Positions 43,827 to 55,564 are shown, counted from the stretch's first letter. The stretch is DNA of 64,000 bases from Bubalus kerabau (GCF_029407905.1 NC_073639.1:44719501-44783500); one strand, 5' to 3'. The notes: a model not told the origin generated them from the letters alone. Program-made: numbers and translations.

Positions 43827-44403
43827 TGATTAGACTGAACTAAAAGTTATAATAATATGGTTAAACAATGTGGTAAGATTCAACTTCATTAGAAAAGAAG
43901 AAAGCTCTCTCATTTAAATACCTATTTAGAGAGAGAGAAACTGCAGGAAAATGCAGTCCATTATATTTGGAAAGGTTGGAGTAAGAAACCTGGAAAATGA
44001 TATCTACCTGGCAAGTTTTCTTTATTTCATGCAGAAAAAAGAATGTATAATAAAGAGACTGTAAACACCACCATCATGTTTCCACCTGTGCCTTTTTTCC
44101 ATCCAGCAAGAAAAACTCCAAATAACTCCTGGTTAGATTTCCAAAGAGACAAGGTTTGGAAAGAAGAATCTGTTCATTAAGAAGCAGGGTATAAAGAATA
44201 CAGTTCTTTATCATTATCATAGTGATTTATGAATGCAGAAACCAACTAGCCCTAAGGTAAGTCAGTATGGGAAGAATTAGGAACGTTGACTTCTGCACAA
44301 GAACCACCTCCGCTAACTCAGTTAGTGAGTGCTGATAAACCAGCCTCAGTTACATCCTTAGTAAAATGAAGGATTTCATGCAGAAGCATATAGTGTGGCT
44401 ATA
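43827..44403. other. No recognised feature
   Basis: AT-rich DNA with no repeat or exon recognised. Confidence 0.3.
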
Positions 44404-44532
44404 TGCTGCTGTTGCTGTTGCTAAGTCTCTTCAGTCGTGTCCATCTCTGCAGCCCCATAGATGGCAGCCCACCAGGCTCCCCTGTCCCTGGGATTTTCCA
44501 GGCAAGAACACTGGAGTGGGTTGCCATTTCCT
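44404..44532 (-). repeat. BOV-A2 SINE, one unit only
   Basis: The reversed second unit with its tail (gctgctgttgctgttgctaa), ending at gtgggttgccatttcct. The first unit is missing. Confidence 0.88.
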
Positions 44533-44929
44533 ATAGAAAGTACTAATAAAGGCAAAATTGGGCACTCAATTAGGTAGAATAGTGATATTGTTATTGTCAC
44601 TTTTTAAATTATATTCTTTTTTTTAAACATTACTCATTGTTTACAAAAGTGTCTGGGTAAGAGAATGAATTATCCAAAATTTATTACTATTGTGGAAAAA
44701 CAGCTAAAACTTCATGGCTTGCTCATTTAATGAAGGCTTGACATATCTGACTACTTAAAAACAATTGCATGGCAAATAAAGAAATAAAAGAAAAAACACA
44801 TTGGAAAGGAAATATTTCTATCTTGTATTTTTAATTTTTAAAGGGGTTACTAAAAACAGGAAAGAGAAATACCAACAGATATGAAAAGGGGCAAGAAATA
44901 TGACATTTCAGATGTAAAAATTGAGTTTA
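44533..44929. other. No recognised feature
   Basis: AT-rich DNA. Confidence 0.3.
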
Positions 44930-45215
44930 ATGGTCTTTAAAGATCCTCAAACTCACTTACAATAGAAGAAGTGCAAATTAAAAGTATATTGAGATACTAG
45001 TTTCCATTTATCAGGTTGACAACAATCCAAATATTTGGCAGCACGTTCTGTTGGCAAAGTTTTGATGAACTAGACACTCTCATACAGAGCTGGTGGAATG
45101 CAAAATTCTTGTATTCCCCTGGCAATATTTTTCCAAATTAAACATTTATGTATTCTTTGATCCAGTGTCCCAATTTCTAGGAATATAATCCAAGAATATA
45201 TTGATATAAATAGAA
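44930..45215 (+). repeat. Old L1 ORF2 fragment
   Basis: Blocks such as ttggcagcacgttctgttgg, gctggtggaatgcaaaattc and ccaatttctaggaatataat follow the ORF2 C-terminal order of old L1 copies. Highly diverged. Confidence 0.55.
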
Positions 45216-45600
45216 CTGGTGCCAACAAAAGGTTATTCACTGTGTTATTTGTGTATATAATATGTGTTATGTATGTGTAATACAGTAAATAATTACATAT
45301 ACATATACAAGTAAATACATACAAATACAATTACATATATATATATATAGTAATAATAAAAAAGAAACAAACACAATCCAGTGTGTGGTGTGCCTCACTA
45401 TGGAATCTAGGTAGACATAAAGGAATGAGGAGAATCCTCTACACACCAATGTTGGACACGACTTAGCACTAAACCACAACCTCTGGGGGAGGAGAATTCC
45501 AAACAAAGAAATAGCCAGAGCCGCGTCATGGAGGTAAAATGTACGATGTGTTTTGTGGGCCATTTAGCCCCACCACATCCATCTACCACAGAGGTGACAC
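45216..45600. other. AT-rich low-complexity DNA with a SINE scrap
   Basis: Purine-pyrimidine alternating (TA/TG)-rich sequence at 45240-45350. A 28-base Bov-tA tail scrap (ggacacgacttagcactaaa) lies at 45452-45479. Confidence 0.5.
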
Positions 45601-45609
45601 GTCCTCACT

Positions 45610-46178
45610 GTATAATAGGCTCTATGGTCATCCACCTCATTTGAACTGACTCAAATGCATTCCTTTTTATAGCAGAGTAATATTGCATTGTATATATGTA
45701 CCACATCTTTATCCATTCTTCTGTAGATGGACATCTAGATTACTTCCATGCTCTATTATAAATAGTGCTGTGATGAACACTGGGGTATATCTGTTCTTTT
45801 CAGTTATGGTCTCCTCAGGGTATATGGCCAGTAGTGGGATTGTTGAGTCATATGGTAGTTTTATTCCTAGTCTTTTAAAGAATCTCCATACTATTCTCCA
45901 TAGTGGCTGTATCAATTTACATTTCCACCAACAGTGCAAGAAGGTTCCCTTTTCTCTACACCCTCTCCAGTATTTATTGTTTGTAGACGTTTTGAAGATG
46001 GCTGTTCTGACTGGTGGGAAGTTACACCTCATTGTAGCTTTAATTTACATTTCTCTACTAACAAGTGATGTTGAGCATCTTTTCATGTGTTTATTAGCCA
46101 TTTGTATGTCTTTGGAGAAATGTCTGTTTAGGTCTTCTGCCCATTTTTTTTTTATTGGATTGTTTTTGTGGTATTGAG
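45610..46178 (-). repeat. L1 ORF2 fragment
   Basis: A reversed ruminant L1 ORF2 end from the EW/EYYSAI region back to the KLLL-type upstream part (tgtctgtttaggtcttctgc at 46119). No target repeat was seen. Confidence 0.9.
45709..46032 (-). pseudogene. L1 ORF2 C-terminal remnant
   Basis: A 107-codon piece. Residues about 29-52 (GTFLHCWWKCKL, QPLWRIVWRF) are the cysteine-containing C-terminal region of L1 ORF2p. Residues ELPYD-type and LLAIYPEE follow. Endonuclease and RT are absent. Confidence 0.88.
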
Positions 46179-46525
46179 CTATAAAATGTACAATGCTTAA
46201 GGTTGATGAAATTCAGCAAACATGAGCTATGGAAACCCTATCTCTTGACAAAAAGTAAACAGACTAAAGAAAAGTGAGTTAAAAAATGACTTAGGAACTC
46301 ATCAATGATTTCTTTCTAAGAGAAAATAAGGGGGAAAATAAAGACATCCTGGGTTAAATTCTCTCACAGCTGAAGCAGAAAACGCAACAAAGCTTCATTA
46401 TTCTGAGCAGCGTTTGAGGCAGGCGCTTTCTTGGTTTTGGTTAGACACTCTTCTAGTAGATTCTTTCTGTCAGATGACTCATTGGCAATGTTTTTTGTAC
46501 CACTTAATAGAATTGAACAGTAATA
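46179..46525. other. No recognised feature
   Basis: AT-rich DNA with no repeat or exon recognised. Confidence 0.3.
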
Positions 46526-46738
46526 GCTCTTCCCAGGTGGTGCTAGTGGTAAAAATGTGCCTATCATTGCAGGAGATGCAAGGATGCATTCGATCCCTGG
46601 GTCCGGAAGATCCCCTAGAGGAGGAAATGGCAACCTGCTCCAGTATTCTTGCCTGGGAAATCCCATGGACAGAGGAGCCTGGAGGGCTACAGTCCATGGG
46701 ACTGCAAAGATTTAGACATGACTGAGCGACTGAGCAGT
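46526..46738 (+). mobile_element. Bov-tA SINE
   Basis: A complete head and body ending in gactgagcgactgagcagt. Moderately diverged. Confidence 0.9.
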
Positions 46739-47179
46739 AGAAGTGAAACAGATGAATTACTCTATTAAGATTCCTAAAATGTTACACATAATCTTGGAAG
46801 CACTGAACGTCACTGCATGAAAATAACAGAACTGTGAAATTAGCTTAAGTCAATCATACACATCTTCAGCCTCAAACTGAAAAGAGATTAAACCAGGCTT
46901 CAAATATATAACGCATTAACGAATTAAGTACAATGGTGGTCCCTCTGTAACCTAGAAGATAAGTTCCCTGAAAACGCTTCTGGAGAGAGTTGAGGAACAG
47001 AGAGAAAGCAAACAGGATTTGGAGGGTCAAATTAAGATGGATAGTTTGAAAAGACTTCCAGATATCTTTAAGTTCATAAAAATGAAATGATACAAAGTAT
47101 ATTAAAGGAAGCCACAACAGCATTTTGTACATATAAATCAGTAATCATGGTACTGTTCAATTAAGGCTTCCAACATGAT
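46739..47179. other. No recognised feature
   Basis: AT-rich DNA; an 86-codon minus-strand frame (46872-47132) has no known domain. Confidence 0.3.
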
Positions 47180-47300
47180 TTTTTTTTTTTAATTTATTGG
47201 ATATAGTTGCTTTACAATGTTATGTTAGTTTCTGCTACACAGCAAAGTGAATCAGATATATATGTACATATAGCCCCTCTTTTTTGATTCTTCTCAGAAG
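47180..47300 (-). repeat. L1 3' UTR, short
   Basis: Reversed T-run then atatagttgctttacaatgt and ctacacagcaaagtgaatca. Confidence 0.75.
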
Positions 47301-47904
47301 ATTTTTAGGATCTCCATTCCCTATTAATGAGATTGTTATAAATTTATTTCAGCTTTTTATAGATAATATCAATGATGAAAGATGCTATTTTAGTGTTTGG
47401 TCATCCTTGCAAATATTTAATACCATGATGATTTTAGGGACATGGATTTTTTTCCTTCTTCTTGCTTTCCTGGTTTCATTGTGAACCCAGCAACAGAGTA
47501 AATTGGGGTCTCAGGTGCTTTGAGTCATTTCTATTGAGCCAGCACAGTGGTGACTTCCGAGTCCTACAGACAGTACACATGCACAGCCTTGTTCTCGTCC
47601 TTTGTGCTTCAAGCCAAGGTCACACTGTCACTTGCTCTTTACAAGGTTGCCCTGCCCTCCAAACGCACTGGTGTGGGCATGCCTGGGATCCAGCCTCAGT
47701 GTCCAGGACTGTTAGTATGTTGTTGCTTTTGCTAATTATCTGCCCAGAGAATGTCTGACAATTTGTACAGCCACAGTGAGTATAAATTAGAACCCAAGTT
47801 CTCATATAGGATGGAAGGAACCACATTTAAAAGGATGTGCATGTATGCTAGAATGCCACATAAGACGTTGCAGTTGGGAAGAGCTTACTGTAGAATTAAA
47901 AGTA
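47301..47904. other. No recognised feature
   Basis: Mixed DNA. A 98-codon plus-strand frame at 47462-47758 has no known domain. Confidence 0.3.
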
Positions 47905-48115
47905 ATGGAGTCTTATATATAGTAATTTGTATTATATCTGCTAATCCTAAACTCCTAATTTATCCCTGTCCCTTTCCCAAGCTACCATATATAAAATGGA
48001 GAGACAACAAGGACCTACACTCAATATTTTGTAATAACCTATAATAGGAAAGAATATATATGTATACATACCTATATGTGTACAATATTGATAAATCAAT
48101 GATAACTTCAATAAA
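47905..48115. repeat. L1 3' ends in opposite orientation
   Basis: Bases 47905-47985 look like reversed L1 3' UTR (cctaaactcctaatttatcc). Bases 47990-48115 look like forward L1 3' end (gagacaacaaggacctacac to caataaaaag). The two halves face opposite ways. Confidence 0.55.
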
Positions 48116-48459
48116 AAGTAGTCTTTATTCCTTTCAGAGCTGCACAGCTGTAGAATCTTATGACTTCCTTCCTCACCTCCCTTCCCCTCAATTCGCTGAG
48201 TGACTGACTCCTCTTTATTTCACAAATTCTACCATCATCCTGGAAGGTATCAGTGCTAACTTTTGCAGCCAAACTCAGATTCAGGAAATCATTAATGCCA
48301 TGCAAACCCATATCTAATCACCTTCAGTTTCCCACACCCATGAGTTTGTCCTAGGACTTAGCTGAAATTTCCATACCTCCTGGACTCTAAAATAAGAGAA
48401 CAAACTTGTCATTGCTGGGGGAAAGGATGGAGGAAGGTGTAGTTAGGGAGTTAGAGATA
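48116..48459. other. No recognised feature
   Basis: Mixed DNA with no repeat or exon recognised. Confidence 0.3.
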
Positions 48460-48575
48460 GACAGGTACATACTACAGTATTCAAAATGGATAACCAACAA
48501 GGACCTACTGTATAGCATCTCTATATCTTAAGTGATTTGGAGAGTAATTTTGGTCTTGGTCTTTATTTTTATTTT
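48460..48575 (+). repeat. L1 3' end, diverged
   Basis: Contains ataaccaacaaggacctact and gtatagcatctctatatct followed by a tail-like tttcaataaaattgaaaa. Confidence 0.55.
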
Positions 48576-48730
48576 CAATAAAATTGAAAAAATTATTAAA
48601 AAATATTAATTAGGCAAGCAGTTTTAATTTCAGTATGTCAACACTTTTTCAATCTTTTAGAGACATAGCAAACATTTACAAGTTTAATGATATCCTACCA
48701 AGTATTTACTTTAAGATAGCTCTGTGTGTG

Positions 48731-48838
48731 TGTTGTGTGTTAGTCGCTCAGTTGTGTCCAACTGTTTGCCACCCCATGGACTGTAGCCCACCAGGCTCCT
48801 CTGTCCATGGAATTCTCCAGGCCAGAATACTGGAGTGT
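48731..48838 (-). repeat. Bov-A SINE unit
   Basis: Reversed tail-to-body sequence gttagtcgctcagttgtgtc to gccagaatactggagtg. The head is missing. Confidence 0.88.
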
Positions 48839-49139
48839 AGGGAAGTATTAGTTGTGTAAAATATTAGAGTAAAAGGTTGGCAAATAGTTAATAATTGTTC
48901 TTGTACTGATGAGGACAAGGACTTATACTAGTTCTCCTATTTTTTTAATGCATTTGGAGTTTTCCATTATAAAATTTTTGTATAAAATGTTTTTAAGGTA
49001 TTTCAACATCTTCCTATGATTTTTCTCATTGGACCTATTTGTTGCGGCTCCCTTTACCTGCCTCTTTCTTCTCACCTGTCAGTCCCCTTTTACTGTCACC
49101 ACATGTCACTTTTTTCCTCTCTTAGACTCTGCAGCCATT
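48839..49139. other. No recognised feature
   Basis: AT-rich then T/C-rich DNA. Confidence 0.3.
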
Positions 49140-49390
49140 GGAGCAAAATCACACAATACTCAATAGCAACTATTTTTTGGTTACCTACAATATTCTGGGC
49201 AGGAGGTGGACTGTAAACGAGACTGGGAAGGTTCCTGCTCCCATGGAGGTAGATTCTGGTGGGAACAAAGTGGACAGGAAACATTTTACCTGTAAATGTT
49301 TTGATATGTCTCTAAAAGATTTAAATACCATTGTCATACTAAAATGAAAACTGCTTCCCTAATTGTGACTAACAAGCAAGCAAGGAGGTA

Positions 49391-49441
<51 letters not shown>

Positions 49442-49690
49442 TCTGCAGAGAGCACGTTGATAGAGAGTGATTCCAGAGGCTATTTTAGGTTGATCGGGGA
49501 AGGGCTGTCTAAGGAAGTGACATTTGGAGCTGGGACCAGAATTTCAGGATGCTATCAGTCAGGAGAAGGTCAAGGAAGACACTGCAGGGAGAGGAAACAT
49601 CTGTTGCCAAAGTCTTGAGGTTAAAACCAGCGCTGTGTGCTGGATGGCCAGTTGGAAGCTCAAGGGGCCAGAAGGCTGTGCAGAAGGCCA
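49140..49690 (+). repeat. Ancient mammalian interspersed repeat, family not named
   Basis: Blocks such as ttcctgctcccatggaggta, aggctattttaggttgatcg and gaagtgacatttggagctg follow the order of a widespread old mammalian repeat that I cannot name with confidence. A (GA)n tract is set in it. Confidence 0.4.
49394..49438. repeat. (GA)n microsatellite
   Basis: About 22 uninterrupted AG units. Confidence 0.97.
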
Positions 49691-50164
49691 TGTGTGCGAA
49701 TTCATGACCGTCAGCCTAAGCTGGACCCCGATAAGTCTAACTATCAAGTTTTCTTCCCCCAGCTCCTCATAGGGTGTTCAAGAGGGTGATCTCCACCCTC
49801 TTGGAGCCTCCTACACTTAAAAGCCTAGCACAACTTTACAGAGAATACCATCTTTCATTTGGAAACTTCCTCAAACTTATAAAATATAATCAGTGCAACT
49901 AAACCTACTCTTCTTTTCCTTCCCTCTCAGGAGAAGAGTCAGAAATCTTCTTGCTCAGACTAAAATTCAGCCAGTGCCTGGGCTCTGGCCCTCCTGCTGC
50001 CTTTTGCTTTTACAGGGATCTTTTCTCTCTCTGAAAATGCTCTTTGTTCTGTTTCCTTCTGCATAAACACACAGACTCAGTTCCATCCTCAAGCCCCCAG
50101 ATGCTGTTTTCTTGGACCATCTTGCTCACAAGTGTCCTTAGTTACTGCTCTGCATTTCCCAGCC
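49691..50164. other. No recognised feature
   Basis: Mixed DNA with no repeat or exon recognised. Confidence 0.3.
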
Positions 50165-50401
50165 CAAATTTAAAAAATAGACTTCATATCTTAGAGCAGT
50201 TTTTGGTTTACAGCAAAATTGAGGGAAAAGTATAGAGATTTCCCATAAACCCATCCCCCCACACGTGAACAGTCTCCCTGATTGTCACACCTTCACCAGA
50301 TGGTACATTTGTTAAAATTGGTGAACCTACTTGGACACATCATCTTCACCCAGGGTCCATAGTTCACATCGGGCTCACTCTGTATATTATATAAGTAAGT
50401 A
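50165..50401 (-). repeat. Old L1 3' UTR, left part
   Basis: Reversed old L1 (gtttacagcaaaattgaggg, ccataaacccatcccc, gatggtacatttgttaaaat). It continues past a Bov-tA at 50604 and runs to about 51720. Confidence 0.8.
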
Positions 50402-50603
50402 AGTGAAGTTGCTCAGTCGTGTCCAACTCTTTGCGACCACATGGACTGTAGCCTACCAGGCTCCTCTGTCCATGGGATTTTCCAGGCAATAGTACTGGAG
50501 TGGATTGCCATTTCCTTCTCCAGCGGATCTTCCCAACCCAGGGATCGAACCCGGGTCTCCTGCATTGTAGACAGACGCTTTACCATCTGAGCCACCAAAA
50601 AAT
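50402..50603 (-). mobile_element. Bov-tA SINE
   Basis: A complete reversed copy with a well-kept head (gggatcgaacccgggtctcc, the tRNA-like B-box region). Inserted in an old L1. Confidence 0.92.
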
Positions 50604-51402
50604 GTATCCTGACAGGTAGCCACCACTACCGTATTATACAGAATATTTTCACTGCCCTAAAAATCCTCTGTGACCTGCCTGTTCATCACCTTTCTCCCTC
50701 TGAACCCTTGACAACTAATGATCTTTTCATTGTCTCTGTGGTTTTGCTTTTTCCAGAATGTCATATAATTGGAATCATACAGTGTATAGCCTTTTCAGAT
50801 TGACTTCTTTTGGCCAGTAATACACCTGTAAGATTGCTCCATGTCTTTTCATGGCTTGAAAGCTCATTTCTTTTTGGTGCTGAATAATATTGCCCTGCCT
50901 GGGTGGACCACAGCTTATTGACCCATTCTCCTACTGAAGGTCTTCTTGGTGGCTTCCAAGTTTTGGCAATTATTCTAGAGCTACTATAAACATCCATGTA
51001 CAATTTTTTGTATGGACAGAGATTTTGAACTCTTTTGGGAAAATGCCAAGGAGCATTATTGCTGAATTGTATGATAAAATGTTTAGTTTTATAAGAAACT
51101 GTCAGACTGCTTTCCAAAGTGGCTGTGCTATTTTGCATTCCCACCAGCAATGAAGGAGAGCTCACTGCTGTTGCTCCATGTCCTTGTCAGCATTTGGTGT
51201 TCTTAGTGTCCCAGATTTTCGCCATTCAAATAGATGTGTAGTGGGATCTCACTGCTTGTTAAATTTGAATTTCCCTGAAGATATAGCATGTGGAACATCT
51301 TTTTGTATGCTTATTTGCCTTGTATATATCTTCTTGGGTCTTAAGATATTTTCTCCTTTGGCAAGTTGAGTTGTTCTCTTATTGTGTACTTTAAAAGTAA
51401 TT
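50604..51402 (-). repeat. Old L1 3' UTR and ORF2 end
   Basis: Reversed L1 in the expected order: ctgccctaaaaatcctctgt, ccagaatgtcatataattgg, ttcccaccagcaatgaagg. It continues at 51613-51720 beyond a CHR SINE. Confidence 0.85.
50761..51165 (-). pseudogene. Old L1 ORF2 C-terminal remnant
   Basis: A 134-codon frame. Residues about 53-90 (CPYKKLYMDVYSS, IIAKTWKPPRRP, VGEWVNKLW) follow the ORF2p C-terminus. The start and end are in wrong or untranslated frames. It has no endonuclease or RT. Confidence 0.82.
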
Positions 51403-51612
51403 CATTTATTTATTGGCTGTCCTGGATCTTTGTTGCTGTGCAGGCTTTCTGTAGTTGGGGTTCATGGGCTCTAGAGTATAGGCTCAGTAGTTGTGATGTA
51501 CCAGCTTAGTTGCTTGTCAGTATGTGGGATATTCCCAGACCAGGGATCGAACCCGTGTCTCCTGCATTGGCAGGCAGATTCTTTACCACTGAGCCACCAG
51601 GGAAGCCCCTGA
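51403..51612 (-). mobile_element. CHR-type tRNA-Glu SINE
   Basis: A reversed CHR SINE with tail attcatttatttattgg, the CHR body (agtataggctcagtagttgt) and an intact head (gccaccagggaagccc). The L1 sequence attgtgtacttttaa-like is repeated on both sides (51381 and 51613) as a diverged target duplication. Confidence 0.88.
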
Positions 51613-51720
51613 TTGTATACTTTTAAGACTTCTTTGTATATTTTGGATAACTGTCATCTTTATCAGATATTTTCATCCAGTCTGTGTCTAGTCTTTTCAT
51701 TCTCCTGACAGAATCTTTTG
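51613..51720 (-). repeat. Old L1 ORF2, last part
   Basis: Continuation of the L1 (tgtatattttggataactgt, tcatctttatcagatatttt). Confidence 0.75.
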
Positions 51721-52339
51721 CCAAGCAGAAAATTTAAGTTTTAATGAAGTCCTGTTTGTCAATTCTTTCTTTCACAGATCATGCCTCTGGCACTGAGAAC
51801 CAGCCTGTCTTTTTGGAGGTGTGCTTCTCTCTCCAGGTTACTTCCTTTCCTTACTTCCTGAGATGATGGGTGTAAGGTGGAGCAGGCCCTACACACCACT
51901 GAAATCACTCTGACAGCTGACAAAGCTTAACAATGATGTTTTCTCCTGAGCTGTCAAATCCAATGGTCCTTTGCAATATTTCCTGACTTGGCCTTTCTGC
52001 TTCATTCTATCAGATTGACGAATCATTTCGACAACTCTCTCCTCTGCCTGACACGACGACCCTGTGGTGGATGTTTTTACTTCGGCATCTTTTTCCCAGC
52101 ATACCCACAGACTCTCTTTCCTCTGTCAGTCCTTGATGTTGGCATCCTTCTTCTGTGTCACTTGGTATCCTCTCATCATTTGCTTTGATCCACCTCTGTG
52201 GTTTTAGTTACCAACTATTGATTGAAGACTCAAAAATATTTAACCATGCCCTGGTACCTCATCAGAGTTCTGGTTGGTTATAACTAAATACCTAGAAAAT
52301 ATTCTAAGAAGAACTTCACCTCAGACTGAATGGGGGCAA
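51721..52339. other. No gene seen
   Basis: The first part still looks like old L1 ORF2 (tttgtcaattctttctttca near 51755). The rest is mixed DNA. Confidence 0.35.
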
Positions 52340-52970
52340 AGCAGAACTCACGTCCCCCGTCAACCTGCTCCTCCTCCTTCAGTCTGTCCTGATGGAGCCT
52401 CCACCTCCCAGTCACTCAAGCTAGAATCTTGTCAGCTGTCTTCAACTCTTTCTGCCCACCCTTCACCTCAGAAACATCTCTGTGAGTTTTACTTTCTTAG
52501 TATCTCTTGAATTAATCATCTCCCCTCCTTCATTACCAATGATATCTTACTACTATGCTGGTTCCTGTTTTATCTACCTATAATTTTCATTGTTGAATGA
52601 TCTTTTTGAAAGATATCAGATAACATCAATTCCTGCTTAAAATACTTCAGCAGCTCCCCATCATTTTCGGCATAAAATTCCAAACTTCTGAACAGGATTC
52701 AAAGCTCTAATGACCTGACACTTGCCTACCTCCCTTCTTTGATCTTCCAATCACCCCTAGGTCCCCCTGTATTGTAATTTTAATATATTACCCTTGCATT
52801 GTTGCCCTGGAAATAGATTCTTCAGTTTGACAGAAAACAGCAAAATTCTGTAAAGCAATTATCCTTTAATATATTACCCTTGCAGTCTCTTGAATACATC
52901 CTGCGCTTGCTATTACATAGTGCCTGGACATGGTAGGGACACTGTGAATATTTGTTGATGAATCAGTGTT
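52340..52970 (+). repeat. L2 LINE 3' region
   Basis: Blocks such as ctgcttaaaatacttcagca, gctccccatcattttcggca, gttcctgttttatc and gtgcctggacatggtaggga follow the L2 order. A 66-bp L1 end is inserted at 52799-52864. Confidence 0.65.
52799..52864 (+). mobile_element. 66-bp L1 3'-end insertion with 20-bp target duplication
   Basis: The bases end in cagcaaaattctgtaaagca-attatcc, a ruminant L1 3' terminus. Perfect 20-bp direct repeats of tttaatatattacccttgca lie at 52779-52798 and 52865-52884. Almost no poly(A) remains. Confidence 0.7.
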
Positions 52971-53117
52971 AACACTTTATCAAAAAATATCCCTTCACCT
53001 TCTCCAGCTGTTTAGTTCCCACCCACCACCTTTAAGACTTGCTCTGAGGTTCCTTTCTTCCTGTTGCTTTTTTTTTTAAAGTCTGCTCTGTTCCTTCTTC
53101 CCTACCAGCTGGAGGTA

Positions 53118-53618
53118 GTTAGAACAATGCTCTCTTCCTCCAAAAACATGTCTTCACCTGAATCCCTGGAGCCTTTGAATATTTTACCTAATATGGTGAA
53201 AATGACTTTGTGGATGTGATTAAGGCTGCTGACCCTGAAGTGGAAAGATGTTCCTGGCTTATTTGGGTGGTCCTGTCTAATCATGGTCCTTAAAAGTAAA
53301 GAAACTTCCTGGCAGTGGTCAGAAAGAGGATGAGGATGGAAGAAGTGTGAGAGATAAGCTGCTGATACCTTTCTGTCTTTAAAGATGAAGGAAGGAACCA
53401 TGGATTAGAGAGCAGAGAGAGGATCTGGAGAAGGCAGGGAAATGGGTTCTTCTTTGGAACTGCCAGAAAGGAAGCAGCCCTGCTGACATCCTGACTTTAG
53501 CCTGATCACACCTGGGGTGGGCACTGAGCCAACAGAATTGTAAGATAACACCTTTGTGTGGTTTTAAGCCGCTAAGTTTGTAGTGATCTGTTGCAGACAC
53601 CTTTAGATAGCTAAATAT
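53118..53618 (+). repeat. MLT1-type MaLR LTR
   Basis: The order fits MLT1: acttcctggagcc-like start, tgactttgtggatgtgatta, ggtccttaaaagtaaagaaa, gccctgctgacatcctgact, agaattgtaagataacacct, ttttaagccgctaagtttgt. Confidence 0.78.
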
Positions 53619-53989
53619 CAAAGCCCCCATTTATTTTAAGATGTAAAATCAAAGGAGGAAGCTCTGAGGACAAATAAAGAAGATGGGTCCTTTGTTCTCT
53701 CACATAAAATAACAAGTAATTCCACATAAAATCAGCACTGAATGCAATTCTATAGTTATCTTGTTTCCAGTCTGTTCATCAGAGTTTCCTTACAGTGGCA
53801 CCATCTTATTTTACTTAAATAGCTATGGGCTTTTCTTCCAGACTATACCAGTGACATTGAATGCACTGACTCATTGTTTTAGTATAATAGAATCACATAA
53901 GAGACTATTTATATTTTAACTCCTTTCCACTGTGTCAGGGCCCTGCATCCCCTGACCCTTGCCTATCACTCTAGTCACAACCTCTTCTT
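53619..53989. other. No recognised feature
   Basis: AT-rich DNA with no repeat or exon recognised. Confidence 0.3.
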
Positions 53990-54023
53990 TTGAAAGATAT
54001 AAATGACTTACAATATAGTATTG

Positions 54024-54188
54024 CTTCTCTGGTGGCTCAGATGGTTAAGAATCTGCCTGCAATGCAGAAGACCTGGATTCGATCCCTGGGTTGGGAAGAT
54101 CCCCTGAAGGAGAGCATGGCAATCCACTCCAGTATTCTTGCCTGGAGAATCCCCATGGACAGAGGAGCCTGGCAGGCTACAGTCCATT
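54024..54188 (+). mobile_element. Bov-tA SINE, 3' end short
   Basis: A head (gcttctctggtggctcagat) and most of the body. The copy stops at caggctacagtccatt without the usual tail. Confidence 0.9.
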
Positions 54189-54249
54189 CGTTTCAGGTGT
54201 ACAACATAGTCACTGGGTATTTCCATGCACTACACAGTGATCACCATAG

Positions 54250-54255
54250 GAAGCC
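54250..54255. repeat. 6-bp target duplication, left (GAAGCC)
   Basis: GAAGCC directly precedes the TGCC start of the LTR. The right copy is at 55565-55570. Confidence 0.88.
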
Positions 54256-55564
54256 TGCCAGGAGTCAGTGTGAGGAACTCCGCCTGTGGCAAAAGTCATG
54301 AGGAAGGAGGCTCGACATACGCAAAGGCGGGATCGAGCCTCAGGCATCCCCCTGGAAATTCTCGAGCATCTACCCCCAAAACCAGAGCCTGCCTACTTTA
54401 CTACTTTGTGCTCTCACCTACACCTCTGACTTTACGGGGGGCTGTCCCCCACCACCTCTTTCGGAGAAGGAGTTAACTTAGAGCTCCAGTTAATAATAAT
54501 TCCTGGGCGTGATAGGAGTGTTTCAACCTACAAACTCCTCTGAAGGTTCTCTAGCCTGCCTGACAGGCTTGTCCAGCCACATGTGATCGCTCACAGCTTC
54601 CCAACTGTGAGAGGCACTAGATGCTTTAAACCTTCTAAAAACAGGTTCTTTAGAGAAGTTAGAAAACTATTAGTGTAGTATAGTGGGCTGATTAGAAATT
54701 GTATTGGTGAAGGGTTTTTTCATTTGTTGAGCCAATGTTTGCTGCTAAGTCTCCACATCCCCTACCCTTATACACATTAATGAATATATAGAAGAAATAA
54801 GTATTAACCTTTGATATTAATCACATTAGACCTTAGGCTAAGCAAATTCTTTCCTTAATTAAAACCCACTACACCCACACCCTATAGGAATGTAACTTTA
54901 TCCGGTACCTTCGGAAGGTGGTGTCTGTTTTAAGAATAATCACCCCTGGAGAAATAAGTGTCCTGGTTGACTGACCGCTGTCACAAGGAGAGGGTCATAA
55001 ATTGTCAGCAGGCCCCCTGGCCAGAAGATGATGTAACACCCCTAAGACCTCTGTATACATCTGTATGAAGCACCTGACTTTAATAAAAGTCAGGACTGCT
55101 GACCCCGTGTGACTTTTGTATAACATCTCAATGTATAAAAACAGACCCTGGAAAAATAAAAAATGGGATCAGTTCCTCTAAAGACTGGTTTCCCCATGTC
55201 ATTCTTTCTCTCAACCTCTGGCTGAGTTCCCATCTGGAATGTGGAGGCTCGTCAAGCCTACTAATGATGCCTGGGCTTCTAAGATCTGACCAGGGAGGCC
55301 TTAGTGTCTCCTCTCCTTCCGGAGAATGGGAGGATGCCTGCAGCCTACATAGGTGATGTAAATTCCTTGCCTTGGAATTTTATTAGCTTTCTACGTAAAC
55401 CAAGTTATTTAGCCTCTTTTCTCCCTGAATTTTCCTCCTGAGCTATCCTTATTCTATTACTCTTTATATCTCTAATTAATATTTAATTAAAGCTATTGTA
55501 TCCAGTTCGCTGAAGCTGTCTCTCCTTCAAATTTCCCTGGATCCACTGGGGCTGGACCCCGGCA
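54256..55564 (+). mobile_element. Solo LTR of a class II (ERVK-type) endogenous retrovirus
   Basis: A 1,309-bp LTR starting TGCC and ending GGCA, an inverted terminal pair typical of retroviral LTRs. It is flanked by GAAGCC on both sides; a 6-bp duplication fits class II integrases. Removing LTR and one repeat restores an uninterrupted L1 3' UTR (ataggaagcc joined to taattaccat). Promoter-like tgtataaaaacag is at 55131-55143 and a poly(A)-type AATAAAAAAT at 55156. A hairpin cctgacttt-aataa-aagtcagg lies at 55075. No internal retroviral genes remain, so it most likely formed by recombination between two LTRs. Recognised as similar to bovine BTLTR1-type LTRs. Confidence 0.85.

Larger units (their letters stand above)
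53990..54255 (-). repeat. L1 3' UTR, left of the solo LTR
   Basis: Reversed old L1 (atgacttacaatatagtatt, then gtttcaggtgtacaacatag, tccatgcactacacagtgat, caccataggaagcc). A Bov-tA at 54024-54188 interrupts it, and the ERV LTR interrupts it at 54256. Confidence 0.85.

Noticed and set aside
54256..55564. Possible complete provirus
   Set aside because: Only one LTR is present, flanked directly by the hexamer target repeats; no internal region follows.
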